A stretch of 64,000 bases of DNA from a virus, in the IMG/VR virus record IMGVR_UViG_3300042891_000377, positions 1-64,000 of that record. The stretch is one strand, 5' to 3'. A model generated the notes under the pieces. The model did no database searches. It was not told the DNA's origin and saw only the letters and a program-made list of their open reading frames with translations. Each line of letters begins with the position of its first letter. Positions within the stretch are counted from its first letter, which is position 1. A program made the position numbers and the translations under genes. Shown here piece after piece: positions 9,310 to 16,795 of this stretch.

Positions 9310-10318
9310 TAGCTGACATAAGTTTGGGTAGATACGTATTGATCGATATTCCCTTTAGTTGATCTTGTTTGTTTATTTCTATTAGAAATCTTTGAAATTT
9401 TTCATCGTCGTTGGAGCAGTGCTCTCTAAAAAAATCAGACGTATATTGGTTTTTAACACGAAGGGGCAACGAGTTAATAGAAAAATAGTCGGGGTCAGTA
9501 ACTAAATTATGATTATAATTAAGACCTTGATTAGTAAACCATTGAATTGTTTCATTGTGATATAAAATATTAAGATTACTAATTGTATAACTAACACTTA
9601 GTTTAAAATTTTGTGATCTATAAAAATCTAAATTATCCAGTAATTTATCCCATTTCAATGGATAGCGTATATATTCAAAAACAGGACCAACACCATCTAT
9701 ACTTAAATTAATATTTAAATTATTAAAGTTAGATAGTATTTTCTTTTGATGCGAGGTTAGATCAGTAGATCCATTAGTGGTAATAGATATAAAACAATTA
9801 GTTTTTTCAGCTGTAATCAATCGTTCTAATAGATCAAAGTTTTTCTTTTCAGTTAACGGTTCGCCGCCAACAAAATTTAACATAATAAAATCTTCTATAG
9901 GTAATTGATCTAAAATAGAATTATTAATCTGAATTAATTTTTTATTTTTTGTAAGTGTGCCCCAAGCAGTGCTAGCTTCTGGGCCACATGTAGCACAGGT
10001 ACTATTACACAAGTTGCTAGTATACAATTTTATAATTTGAGGAGAAAATTTACCTTGTTGGCAGTCTTCTTCAATAAATCTAATGTCTCGATTAGCATAA
10101 AAATCAAAAGAAGAATTTTTTAATTGTCTATCACTGATTTTACCTTGATCTTCCAATATCCAACATTTTTGACAGGCAGTGGCCCTTTGCTTATTAAGCA
10201 TAGTAGTTTGTACTTGCTGTAAATCTGTACCTGATGGTATCAGACAGCAAGGTGTTGTATATCCCGATTGATCATATTCAGCACCGTAAAATGGTAATAC
10301 ACAAAAGTAATTGTTCAT
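9302..10318 (-). CDS. Radical SAM protein, paralogue of the convergent neighbour
   Basis: 338 residues on the minus strand, overlapping the end of the plus-strand radical SAM gene by 8 bp. It has CNSTCATC (CX3CX2C) and LNFVGGEPLTE. The N-terminal TPCCL and CQKCW cysteines and a following NSSFDFYA match the organisation of the neighbour, so the two are paralogues. The ATG lies eight bases after a late-type TTAAATA word on the minus strand (10327-10334). It may modify a peptide or surface molecule; there is no direct evidence of the substrate. Confidence 0.8.
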   Translation of the reverse strand: MNNYFCVLPFYGAEYDQSGYTTPCCLIPSGTDLQQVQTTMLNKQRATACQKCWILEDQGKISDRQLKNSSFDFYANRDIRFIEEDCQQGKFSPQIIKLYTSNLCNSTCATCGPEASTAWGTLTKNKKLIQINNSILDQLPIEDFIMLNFVGGEPLTEKKNFDLLERLITAEKTNCFISITTNGSTDLTSHQKKILSNFNNLNINLSIDGVGPVFEYIRYPLKWDKLLDNLDFYRSQNFKLSVSYTISNLNILYHNETIQWFTNQGLNYNHNLVTDPDYFSINSLPLRVKNQYTSDFFREHCSNDDEKFQRFLIEINKQDQLKGISINTYLPKLMSAIK

Positions 10319-10326
10319 TGTAATAG

Positions 10327-10334
10327 TATTTAAC
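10327..10334 (-). promoter_or_regulatory. Late-type promoter word GTTAAATA
   Basis: Reads GTTAAATA on the minus strand, eight bases before the ATG of the radical SAM gene, so only about two untranslated bases are predicted. Confidence 0.4.
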
Positions 10335-10373
10335 GTGTGCTATACTATAAGAAATTATTTAATTTCTATTTGC

Positions 10374-10381
10374 AATAAATA
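10374..10381 (+). promoter_or_regulatory. T4-late-type promoter AATAAATA
   Basis: AATAAATA before the TTG-start gene at 10402; predicted +1 about 10387, leaving a short leader with GGAG at 10391. Confidence 0.5.
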
Positions 10382-10401
10382 CATTAAACTGGAGTAGAAC
10401 T

Positions 10402-10650
10402 TTGCAAAAGCGCACACGTAGTATTCTTACTGAACTCGATGAGCTATTACATCATAAGGATAAAGCAAATCTGATCGAAAGTAGAGCTAATAACATCATT
10501 AATGGTGCTATTAATCTCATTAATCACATCCGCGAAAACTATGATGCAGAGCAAGCTGGTGAATTAGAGCGACGTCTACTTAATGCAATCAAAGGGCAAG
10601 ACCCAGCAAAATTTAGCCGCGGTATCAGGAAATTAAAAGATGAAGATTAA
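10402..10650 (+). CDS. Small T4-like phage hypothetical protein
   Basis: 82 residues, starting at a TTG seven bases after GGAG (10391-10394). It is highly charged and predicted helical, starting MQKRTRSILTELDELL and containing RANNIINGAINLI. No catalytic motif is seen. It overlaps the next gene by 11 bp and follows a late-type AATAAATA word, so it is probably expressed with virion genes. Confidence 0.6.
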   Translation: MQKRTRSILTELDELLHHKDKANLIESRANNIINGAINLINHIRENYDAEQAGELERRLLNAIKGQDPAKFSRGIRKLKDED

Positions 10651-11464
10651 TGAAATATTGGTAGAAGGCCCGTTGGGAACACTTGGTGGAATTGCAGGTT
10701 CGGTTGCTAAGGGTATTGGCAAAGGGTTAGCTAATGCAGTTGCACCTGGCGCCGCTGATAAATTAAAAAATACTGCGTATTCTTATAATAATCGAGTAAA
10801 ATCAAGCACTGATGCTGAACTTGATGCCAACAAAGCCAATATAGCTACAGCGGCATCCGATGCCTCGGCTGCTAAAATGCAGGCAGCTAATGATGCGGCA
10901 AACTCAGCGCATGCCGCTGCAAAACGAGCAAGATTTATAGCTGTAATAAAACAACAAGCAGATCGTCAAGGATCTATATCAATGACAGATATAGGCAAGC
11001 AGATTCCAAAACAAGGTGAATATGCAGACCCAGCAAGACGTAGAGAAGCAATTAAAAATGTTGCACAAGAATTACAGCAACAAGGTGTAACAGTAACAGC
11101 AACTACTACGCCAGTTACAGCGGCGGCACCTACAGCACCTGCAACTGATGAACCGTACAGCATAGGCGGACAACAATTAGATCCTACTAAGCCCGGTGAT
11201 AAAGCAATTATTGATAAACTTAAAACTGCACAGGCAACTAAACCTAAAACTGCACCGGCAACTAACCCTAATCAACCTGCAGCAGGAAAATTTGACTGGG
11301 ATGAAGAAGTACATACTACAGATGCAAATACACCGGCGCCATCTGGATGGGTGAAGCTTAAAATTCCACCATCAATTCAACCCGGCAAAGAATCTCCGTA
11401 TCGCTTAGTACATCAGAAATATGCTCAAGATTGGATAGCTAACGGGTGGGTATTAGCGAAATGA
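10640..11464 (+). CDS. Ala-rich virion-like protein
   Basis: 274 residues beginning MKINEILVEGP, the MKxxEI-type opening shared by several proteins here (11461, 15199, 31420) and common in T4-like virion or prohead proteins. A Gly/Ala helical N-terminal region is followed by a long Ala-rich segment, a Thr/Ala/Pro linker near residues 150-165 and a small C-terminal domain ending in GWVLAK. The C-terminal GWVKLKIPPS...YRLVHQKYAQDWI pattern is a compact fold I cannot name. It overlaps the next start (ATGA). Confidence 0.5.
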   Translation: MKINEILVEGPLGTLGGIAGSVAKGIGKGLANAVAPGAADKLKNTAYSYNNRVKSSTDAELDANKANIATAASDASAAKMQAANDAANSAHAAAKRARFIAVIKQQADRQGSISMTDIGKQIPKQGEYADPARRREAIKNVAQELQQQGVTVTATTTPVTAAAPTAPATDEPYSIGGQQLDPTKPGDKAIIDKLKTAQATKPKTAPATNPNQPAAGKFDWDEEVHTTDANTPAPSGWVKLKIPPSIQPGKESPYRLVHQKYAQDWIANGWVLAK

Positions 11465-12717
11465 AGTTATTTGAAATTAAAAAACAAACACCGCAATGGT
11501 TACTTGCTGAAGCCGCAGGAGCAAAAGCAGTAAACCCGCACCTTGAACACTTAGAAGATTTAATCTTTAACAGTGGCTATGCAGGTGCGCTAGCGGCATT
11601 GGATTACGTAGAAAGTTTACGTGCTATGTTAGCCGAAGGCACAGGAATAACCACACAACTTACAGTTAAATGGGATGGTGCACCAGCAATTATCTGCGGT
11701 ATCGACCCTAGTGATAGTAAGTTTTTCATTGGTACTAAATCAGTATTTGCCAAAGGTGAACCTAAGCGTTGTAAAAATGCAGCAGACATTGCAAAATGGT
11801 ACAGCGCACAGCCAGAACTTGCGGCTAAATTAACAGCATCATTGAAATATCTTTCAAAACTTGGTATTGGTGGTGTAGTACAAGGCGACCTAATGTTTAC
11901 AGAAGGTGATGTAACTACAGTGTCTATTAACAACGAAGATTGTTATGTGTTTACTCCTAACACAATTACCTATGCTGTTCCAGTTAACAGCAACTTAGGA
12001 CAACGCATTGCTCGAGCTAAACTTGGTATTATATTTCATACTAGCTACGAAGGTGATTCATTGGAATCAATGACAGCAAACTATGGTGTAAACGTAAGTG
12101 GATTAACACCAACAGCAGACGTATGGTTTGATGACGCAACATATAAAGATTACACTGGCATTGCAAGTTTAACACCTAGCGAAAATGCCAGCATACAAAA
12201 ACAAATTGCTGCTACACAAGCAACAATAGAAAAGATTGGGCAAGCTCGTTTTGATATTATACTAAACAACAAGGACTTTGCTCGTAGCATCAAGCCATTT
12301 ATTAATCAAATGGTTAGACAAGGTGAACAAGTAGGCGAACCTATGCAGTTCTTACAAAGATTTGTTGATTACTATAACAGTGAGCTAATGAAAGACATTG
12401 AGAACTTATCTGGTGGCATTGCTGGACGTGCGGCACAGGCTCGATTGGTTAAGATTAAAGAAAAAGAACAATGGGTAGCAGACAATGCTAACAACCTATT
12501 GATCATACTTGCTACATACAAAAGAGTTATTGAACTTAAACATGCACTAATGCGTAAACTACAACAGGTAGATGGTATTGGTACATTCCAAAAGACCAAC
12601 GATGGTTATAAAGTAACTGCACCAGAAGGCTTTGTTGCTATAGGGCACGATGGCGGAGCAATTAAGTTAGTTGATAGACTTGAATTCACACGTACAAACG
12701 CATTAAGACGTGCTTAA
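11461..12717 (+). CDS. T4-like conserved protein with ligase-type KWDG motif
   Basis: 418 residues from the ATG that overlaps the previous stop (ATGA). HLEHLEDLIFNSGYAGA is followed by VKWDGAPAIICG, which matches motif I (KxDG) of covalent nucleotidyltransferases (ATP ligases, RNA ligases, capping enzymes). FIGTKSVFAKGEPK and GGVVQGDLMF sit where motifs III-IV would be, and FTPNTITYAVP follows. Related proteins of unknown function occur widely in T4-like phages. The ligase assignment is inference from motif order; the C-terminal half is helical. Confidence 0.6.
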   Translation: MKLFEIKKQTPQWLLAEAAGAKAVNPHLEHLEDLIFNSGYAGALAALDYVESLRAMLAEGTGITTQLTVKWDGAPAIICGIDPSDSKFFIGTKSVFAKGEPKRCKNAADIAKWYSAQPELAAKLTASLKYLSKLGIGGVVQGDLMFTEGDVTTVSINNEDCYVFTPNTITYAVPVNSNLGQRIARAKLGIIFHTSYEGDSLESMTANYGVNVSGLTPTADVWFDDATYKDYTGIASLTPSENASIQKQIAATQATIEKIGQARFDIILNNKDFARSIKPFINQMVRQGEQVGEPMQFLQRFVDYYNSELMKDIENLSGGIAGRAAQARLVKIKEKEQWVADNANNLLIILATYKRVIELKHALMRKLQQVDGIGTFQKTNDGYKVTAPEGFVAIGHDGGAIKLVDRLEFTRTNALRRA

Positions 12718-12753
12718 AAATACGAGCATTACAGTATAGAATTTTGCGTAGAT

Positions 12754-12761
12754 GATAAATA
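12754..12761 (+). promoter_or_regulatory. T4-late-type promoter GATAAATA
   Basis: GATAAATA upstream of the 12803 gene, which has its own ribosome-binding site AGGAGA at 12792-12797. Confidence 0.5.
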
Positions 12762-12802
12762 AAAGTATGCGCGAAAGCGTAAAATAAATTAGGAGAAATA
12801 AC

Positions 12803-13171
12803 ATGGCTACACCAGCAGCAGTAAATCCAGCATCAACAACATTAAACGTTGAACAAGTAGGTCGTAATATTAGCTTTTTCACAGTTGACTACATCGTTGC
12901 AGTTAACGGTTCAGCAGGTCCAAGTGGCGCACAACAAGCTGTTCTAAACACAATCCAAACTCTACATACAATCATAGCGATTGGACCATTGGCCGACAGC
13001 AACACACAACAAACTTTCGCTATCGAAGGTGACTTGTTTACTCCACAAAATGGTACAACATTACAAGCATCTATCCAAGCACTAGGTACAGTTGATTCGA
13101 TTGATTTATCAAACGCAACAGTTACAGCAACTAAACTTGCTATCTTAACAGCAGCAGCAGTTGCAGTTTAA
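12803..13171 (+). CDS. Small virion/decoration-like protein A
   Basis: 122 residues with a strong AGGAG site before the ATG and its own late-type promoter and terminator. Ala/Thr/Val rich, without charge clusters or signal peptide. VGRNISFFTVDYIVAV is echoed by VGQTLVTGRPLTFYTVSL in the next gene, and both end in an AAxVAxxT-type tail, so the two appear to be paralogues. Strong isolated expression signals suggest an abundant structural protein. Function is inferred. Confidence 0.55.
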   Translation: MATPAAVNPASTTLNVEQVGRNISFFTVDYIVAVNGSAGPSGAQQAVLNTIQTLHTIIAIGPLADSNTQQTFAIEGDLFTPQNGTTLQASIQALGTVDSIDLSNATVTATKLAILTAAAVAV

Positions 13172-13190
13172 TTAATACTTAAACAACAAA

Positions 13191-13214
13191 AAACACTCTT
13201 CGGAGTGTTTTTTT
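13191..13214 (+). terminator. Rho-independent terminator
   Basis: AAACACTC / GAGTGTTT stem with TTCG tetraloop followed by a T run. Confidence 0.9.
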
Positions 13215-13236
13215 GTGGCTTGTATTCTTAAATTAT

Positions 13237-13244
13237 GCTAAATA
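13237..13244 (+). promoter_or_regulatory. Late-type promoter GCTAAATA
   Basis: GCTAAATA upstream of the 13286 gene; the leader then carries TTAGGAGA before the ATG. Confidence 0.45.
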
Positions 13245-13285
13245 CTATTATACGCAACTAGCGTGAAAAAATTAGGAGAAATATC

Positions 13286-13603
13286 ATGGCAACAGCATTA
13301 ACAAGAGTAAACGGTGGCGCACTACCGATTGGCTCAGTAGGACAAACATTAGTAACTGGACGCCCGTTAACATTTTATACAGTATCGTTAACTAACGTTC
13401 ATGTTGGTTATTCAGCGGCAGACAGTGATTTTGAAAAATTAGTACTTGCAATCGAAACAGTAGGTTCAATTGAACTTTTAGGTACGCCAGGTGCAGGTGC
13501 CTTTCGTGTAGCTATTTCAGGTGCAAACAAAACAGCAGGTGAGTTAGAAACATTGTTAGCAGCGGCAGTAGCAACTACCACAGTGGCAACATACACATTC
13601 TAA
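13286..13603 (+). CDS. Small virion/decoration-like protein B
   Basis: 105 residues, flanked by its own late-type promoter, a good AGGAGA site and a terminator, like its neighbour at 12803. It shares the VGxTL..FYTVSL and AIETVGSIELLG segments with that neighbour and is Thr/Ala rich with no catalytic motif. The pair of single-gene late units suggests high-copy structural proteins such as capsid decoration; this is inference. Confidence 0.55.
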   Translation: MATALTRVNGGALPIGSVGQTLVTGRPLTFYTVSLTNVHVGYSAADSDFEKLVLAIETVGSIELLGTPGAGAFRVAISGANKTAGELETLLAAAVATTTVATYTF

Positions 13604-13620
13604 TATAATGTGTAAATTAA

Positions 13621-13649
13621 AAAGGGCAGTTTTTATACTGCCTTTTTTT
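13621..13649 (+). terminator. Rho-independent terminator
   Basis: GGCAGT / ACTGCC stem with a seven-T tail, just before the late promoter of the next gene. Confidence 0.85.
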
Positions 13650-13654
13650 ACGAC

Positions 13655-13662
13655 TATAAATA
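13655..13662 (+). promoter_or_regulatory. T4-late-type promoter TATAAATA with +1 at the start codon
   Basis: Perfect TATAAATA; five bases separate it from ATG 13668. T4 late +1 sits six bases past the last A, which is the A of the ATG. Confidence 0.65.
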
Positions 13663-13667
13663 TTGCT

Positions 13668-14090
13668 ATGGAAGCATTATATCAATATCGAGCATACACC
13701 TTAATAGATATAACCAAAACTAACGTACTAACACAGTCAGCAGAACAACAGAAACAACGCAATCAACAACGTAATTGGGAAACAATAAATCAGTTATTAA
13801 GTTTGCGAGCACAGTTAATGGAATTTACGTATCTGCCTATGATAGCCGCTGATGTTGCAGAGTATTCGTTTGGTATTAACTATACAGGCACACATAACAT
13901 TTGGTCGTTTGACTTTGCAGTTGAGCGAGAAGATGTCTATGCACTTAATCACGATAGGTATGGTACTCTTAAAGATGACTTTAAACTTGCTCCTGTTATA
14001 CTTGGACTAGACGAAACTGCTCAGCCGCCACTACCATTATTCTATGCCAGCGGTGTAGATAAAAACATCTATTTTAAAACACGCAGTTAA
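13668..14090 (+). CDS. T4-like phage conserved hypothetical protein
   Basis: 140 residues from ATG 13668; an in-frame ATG at 13608 lies upstream of a terminator and is rejected. It begins MEALYQYRAYTLIDITKTNV and contains RNQQRNWETINQLLSLRAQ, a pattern I associate with a conserved protein of T4-like marine phages of unknown role. No Shine-Dalgarno sequence is present: the ATG coincides with the predicted +1 of the TATAAATA promoter, so it should be translated as a leaderless message. Confidence 0.65.
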   Translation: MEALYQYRAYTLIDITKTNVLTQSAEQQKQRNQQRNWETINQLLSLRAQLMEFTYLPMIAADVAEYSFGINYTGTHNIWSFDFAVEREDVYALNHDRYGTLKDDFKLAPVILGLDETAQPPLPLFYASGVDKNIYFKTRS

Positions 14091-14105
14091 AAATACCACG
14101 TAAGA

Positions 14106-14113
14106 ACTAAATA
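14106..14113 (+). promoter_or_regulatory. Late-type promoter ACTAAATA
   Basis: ACTAAATA upstream of the 14140/14207 reading frames. Confidence 0.4.
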
Positions 14114-14139
14114 TTAGTTAGATGCAACACTAATCATCA

Positions 14140-14244
14140 TGGCACATATTAAGGCATACACTAGGCTCAACGAATACGCATCGCTACTATATAAAAGAGA
14201 GCGACGATGGCAAAACCTACAGAAATCGAGAAGCAAAATTTAGA
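14140..14244 (+). CDS. Possible 34-aa basic micro-ORF
   Basis: ATG 14140 to TAG 14244, starting MAHIKAYTRLNEYASLLYK and rich in Arg/Lys. It overlaps the following gene by 38 bp in another frame and has no clear ribosome-binding site. It may be leader sequence only. Confidence 0.25.
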
Positions 14245-14470
14245 AGCACATGTCGAACTATGCGCCGTAAGGTACGGTAGCTTGGAAACTAAATTAAACA
14301 ACTTGGAACAGCGCATGGATAAACTTGAGCTGCATCTGATTGATATTAAAAACAGTCTAACTGATAAAATATCAGGTGGTGATAAACAAACCATCAGTAT
14401 CTTTACCACTATGATGGGTGTTATACTAGCAGGTCTCCTTGGCTTCATCTCACACAGTCTTTTTAAATAA
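14207..14470 (+). CDS. Coiled-coil plus C-terminal membrane anchor protein
   Basis: 87 residues with AGAGAGCGACG before the ATG. A long amphipathic helix (residues 5-50, LETKLNNLEQRMDKLELHL) is followed by one hydrophobic segment (residues 63-83, ISIFTTMMGVILAGLLGFI). The architecture resembles XhlA-type phage hemolysin/holin-associated proteins. A membrane or lysis-accessory role is possible but unproven. Confidence 0.55.
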   Translation: MAKPTEIEKQNLEAHVELCAVRYGSLETKLNNLEQRMDKLELHLIDIKNSLTDKISGGDKQTISIFTTMMGVILAGLLGFISHSLFK

Positions 14471-14491
14471 AACTCCCCAATGTTATCCTGT

Positions 14492-14499
14492 AATAAATA
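14492..14499 (+). promoter_or_regulatory. T4-late-type promoter AATAAATA
   Basis: AATAAATA before the 14517 gene, whose leader contains TAGGAT. Confidence 0.45.
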
Positions 14500-14516
14500 C
14501 TTTATAGGATAACATC

Positions 14517-14726
14517 ATGAAAATTGTTGAACTTACAAACAAACTATTATTAACAATCACAAACGAAGAACATGAACTCTTAGAGCAGTTCACCGGCGAT
14601 AATACTATTGCTAAAAGTCAATTAGACGAACGCGAGCAACTAATCGCAAATCAACTCACAGTCAAAGATGTACTGTTACGAACAAATGAAGCCGGCAAAA
14701 TCTACTACAAAAAACGTATTGACTGA
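14517..14726 (+). CDS. Small phage hypothetical protein
   Basis: 69 residues starting MKIVELTNKLLLTIT, acidic and helical in the middle (NEEHELLEQF). The C-terminal half, LTVKDVLLRTNEAGKIYYK, resembles a short winged or beta-hairpin end seen in T4-like small proteins, but no function can be assigned. It overlaps the next reading frame and shares a late-type promoter with it. Confidence 0.55.
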   Translation: MKIVELTNKLLLTITNEEHELLEQFTGDNTIAKSQLDEREQLIANQLTVKDVLLRTNEAGKIYYKKRID

Positions 14727-15177
14727 GATCGACGTTGAAAAGATACGTAGGTTTACAGAAGCAGAGTTGGCCAAACATAGTCGAGGTCCACTGCCATTCT
14801 GCTATCAACTTGGCGCAGATACACTAATCGTTGGCAAGTATAAAATAACAAAAATAACAGACAAAAACTGGCGAATAACCAAAGATAATGAACAGGTATT
14901 TGACTTTTTTAATAGAAAAGACGCTATATTTTACTGCATTGCCTTACACAAGCACAAATACGAATTAGCACAAGAAGTAAGAATTAACGATAACCTAATT
15001 GGTGTACTTGAATTTGACGCCATACTATATAGATATCGCTATAAGCAAGCACAAGAGAAGAACGACGAATGGAATATTGCATTATATTCCAATAAATATA
15101 CTGAAACCATGCTTAGAATTGAAGAATCAAAGAAACAATTGAAGAAGTCTATTGTTTTGATAAATAATATTAAATAA
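14719..15177 (+). CDS. T4-like conserved hypothetical protein
   Basis: About 152 residues if the TTG at 14719 is used (8-bp overlap with the preceding gene); ATGs at 14668 and 14686 in the same frame would give larger overlaps. It contains RGPLPFCYQLGADTLIVGKYKI and FNRKDAIFYCIALH, which I recognise as a conserved pattern of a T4-like phage protein of unknown function. The C-terminus is a long charged helix. Neighbours are virion or prohead-like genes. Confidence 0.6.
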   Translation: MTEIDVEKIRRFTEAELAKHSRGPLPFCYQLGADTLIVGKYKITKITDKNWRITKDNEQVFDFFNRKDAIFYCIALHKHKYELAQEVRINDNLIGVLEFDAILYRYRYKQAQEKNDEWNIALYSNKYTETMLRIEESKKQLKKSIVLINNIK

Positions 15178-15198
15178 TTGCATTAGGAAGAATTAACC

Positions 15199-15876
15199 AT
15201 GAAACTATCAGAAATGTCTCAGACATCTGCAAAAAAAATTAACAAAGTACTAGAAAGCCGTTTTGGCTTTGCTATTAACTATGACAATTTGTCTATTGCT
15301 AAAGCACAACGCTTAGGTGAAACAATATCATTAAACTTAAACAAAATCCGTCATAGTGCGGATTTTCATCGTGCAGAAACAAATCCACGTTACATGGAAT
15401 TGTTAACTGTGCAAGAAGGCTTAAACACTTGGCTTACTGAGCAACATCAACAACTAAACGAAGGTGAAGTTGGTAATGCAGAAGTATTGTTAGCTGCTAA
15501 AGATATGGTTGACAGTGTTCAAGATACTATTGAGAAAGTTGGTAAAATGCAAAATGAACAACTTCCACAATTGCTTGACAGTATCCGTGACCAAATTGGT
15601 TCAGAGCAAGCTGATGCATTTAAAAACGCAGTTGGTGCAACATTAGATCAACTAATGCAAAATTTACAATCTGCACGTGAAGGTGTTGACACTGGTGTGC
15701 GTGTATTGTCGGGTGAAGCAGTTGATCAACCAATGGCTATGCCAGGCGACGATTTGGGTGCTGAATTACCTCCACCACCAGAAAGCGACTTTGATGCAGA
15801 AGAACCAGCTGATGGATTTGCGGCTACTGATGCTGCTGTTGGCGGAACTGAAACATTGGGTAGAGAATTGCGTTAA
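15199..15876 (+). CDS. Virion/prohead-like protein
   Basis: 225 residues with AGGAAG before the ATG. It begins MKLSEMSQTSAKKINKVLESR and has a helical body with a conserved HRAETNPRYMELLTVQEGL segment. The C-terminal tail is acidic and proline-rich (ELPPPPESDFDAEEP), typical of scaffold or prohead core proteins. A morphogenesis role is inferred from composition and position. Its stop overlaps the next start (TAATG). Confidence 0.5.
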   Translation: MKLSEMSQTSAKKINKVLESRFGFAINYDNLSIAKAQRLGETISLNLNKIRHSADFHRAETNPRYMELLTVQEGLNTWLTEQHQQLNEGEVGNAEVLLAAKDMVDSVQDTIEKVGKMQNEQLPQLLDSIRDQIGSEQADAFKNAVGATLDQLMQNLQSAREGVDTGVRVLSGEAVDQPMAMPGDDLGAELPPPPESDFDAEEPADGFAATDAAVGGTETLGRELR

Positions 15877-16268
15877 TGCGTTTATGCGAATTTGCCAGTG
15901 ATACCAATACTCCAGAGTTTAACCTAGTTACTGCTCTGGAGTTATTACGTCACCGTTCAGCAGATAAATCAGCTCCGGCAAAAATTAGTACACAGAGTCT
16001 TATTAATCTAGTATTAAACACAGATCGCACATTTAGCTATGATGCACTAGTTGATGCAAACGAAAACAATCCAGCAGTAAAAAATCTTATTAAAAGTTTC
16101 AATCAAGATCAAGTTATCCTTGCTCCATTAACAGGTAACGACGATAGCGATGCTACAACAACTAACACCGATGGTGTAGATCAAAATACATTCCAAGCAC
16201 CAGTAGATGATGTTAGTGACATGGCAAAACGTGCCGCTAAACATCGTGGCGCACCTGTAGCACAATAA
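15876..16268 (+). CDS. Small virion-like protein coupled to the prohead-like gene
   Basis: 130 residues, start overlapping the preceding stop. A folded N-terminal half (FNLVTALELLRHRSADK, STQSLINLVLNT) is followed by a low-complexity Asp/Thr linker and a basic end (MAKRAAKHRGAPVAQ). No known domain. Tight coupling implies the two proteins function together in particle assembly. Confidence 0.5.
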   Translation: MRLCEFASDTNTPEFNLVTALELLRHRSADKSAPAKISTQSLINLVLNTDRTFSYDALVDANENNPAVKNLIKSFNQDQVILAPLTGNDDSDATTTNTDGVDQNTFQAPVDDVSDMAKRAAKHRGAPVAQ

Positions 16269-16290
16269 CTAAAACACATTGTCCTTACTA

Positions 16291-16298
16291 TATAAATA
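16291..16298 (+). promoter_or_regulatory. T4-late-type promoter TATAAATA
   Basis: Perfect TATAAATA upstream of the Fe-S cluster operon; predicted +1 about 16304. Confidence 0.6.
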
Positions 16299-16324
16299 GT
16301 ATAGTATATTAGCCACCTAAAGTT

Positions 16325-16438
16325 ATGGGACATATATATAATTTACACTTTATTCCTGTTAAAGAAAATTCTAGTAAAGGAACAAAATGTTTAATTACAA
16401 AGGAAATGTTGTATGAGCTATTCAAAAATGGTACTTGA
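16325..16438 (+). CDS. Possible 37-aa micro-ORF before iscU
   Basis: ATG 16325 to TGA 16438, starting MGHIYNLHFIPVKENS, overlapping the iscU start in another frame. It could be a small leader peptide that controls access to the iscU start, or chance. Confidence 0.25.
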   Translation: MGHIYNLHFIPVKENSSKGTKCLITKEMLYELFKNGT

Positions 16439-16529
16439 CCATTATGAAAATCCAAGAAATGTGGGATCTTTAGACAAGGAGAATGCGCAAGTTGGGACCG
16501 GAATCGTCGGTGCCCCAGCTTGCGGATGA
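16413..16529 (+). CDS. iscU: IscU Fe-S scaffold, N-terminal part (interrupted)
   Basis: Residues 1-38 match IscU closely: DHYENPRNVGS and VGAPACG, which ends with the first cluster-binding cysteine. IscU continues GDVMKLQ, but here GGA is followed at once by TGA. The missing continuation lies 8 bases further on: GGA, TGACA, then GGT GAC GTC ATG AAG. So an 8-bp insertion splits an otherwise intact gene. Both halves are well conserved, which argues against long decay. Possible explanations are ribosome hopping from GGA to GGT (which restores the exact IscU sequence), stop-start coupling at ATGA, or an assembly or mutational indel. Confidence 0.75.
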   Translation: MSYSKMVLDHYENPRNVGSLDKENAQVGTGIVGAPACG

Positions 16530-16795
16530 CAGGTGACGTCATGAAGTTACAAATTCAAGTCGAAGACGGTATTATAATAGATGCAAAGTTTAAAACATAT
16601 GGCTGTGGTAGTGCAATTGCTAGTTCTAGTCTAGTAACTGAACTGCTTAAAGGTATGACAATAGACGAAGCATTTACAATTAAAAATTCAGCAATAGCAG
16701 AAGAACTTGCATTGCCGCCAGTTAAAATACATTGTAGTGTCTTGGCAGAAGATGCAATTAAAGCTGCAATAAACGATTACAGGAGTAAGCAATAG
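16526..16795 (+). CDS. iscU: IscU Fe-S scaffold, C-terminal part
   Basis: From the ATG that overlaps the stop of the N-terminal part (ATGA), 89 residues: DVMKLQIQVEDG, FKTYGCGSAIASSSLVTE (second cluster cysteine) and LPPVKIHCSVLAEDAIKAA (third). Together with PACG of the first part, all three cluster cysteines of IscU are present. The conserved LPPVK motif bound by HscA in IscU proteins is intact. Its stop overlaps the GTG of the DUF1289 gene, so the operon reads on. It would assemble Fe-S clusters on host machinery if a functional product is made. Confidence 0.8.
   Translation: MTGDVMKLQIQVEDGIIIDAKFKTYGCGSAIASSSLVTELLKGMTIDEAFTIKNSAIAEELALPPVKIHCSVLAEDAIKAAINDYRSKQ

Noticed and set aside
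13608-13667. Upstream in-frame ATG for the 13668 gene
   Set aside because: That extension would be encoded by a Rho-independent terminator and precede the late promoter.
16527-16529. TGA in iscU as selenocysteine or read-through codon
   Set aside because: Reading through TGA in the same frame gives only four codons (CAG GTG ACG TCA) before another TGA, so it cannot restore IscU.
16309-16542. Minus-strand ORF over the iscU N-terminal region
   Set aside because: The plus strand clearly encodes IscU residues; the antisense frame has no recognisable domain.
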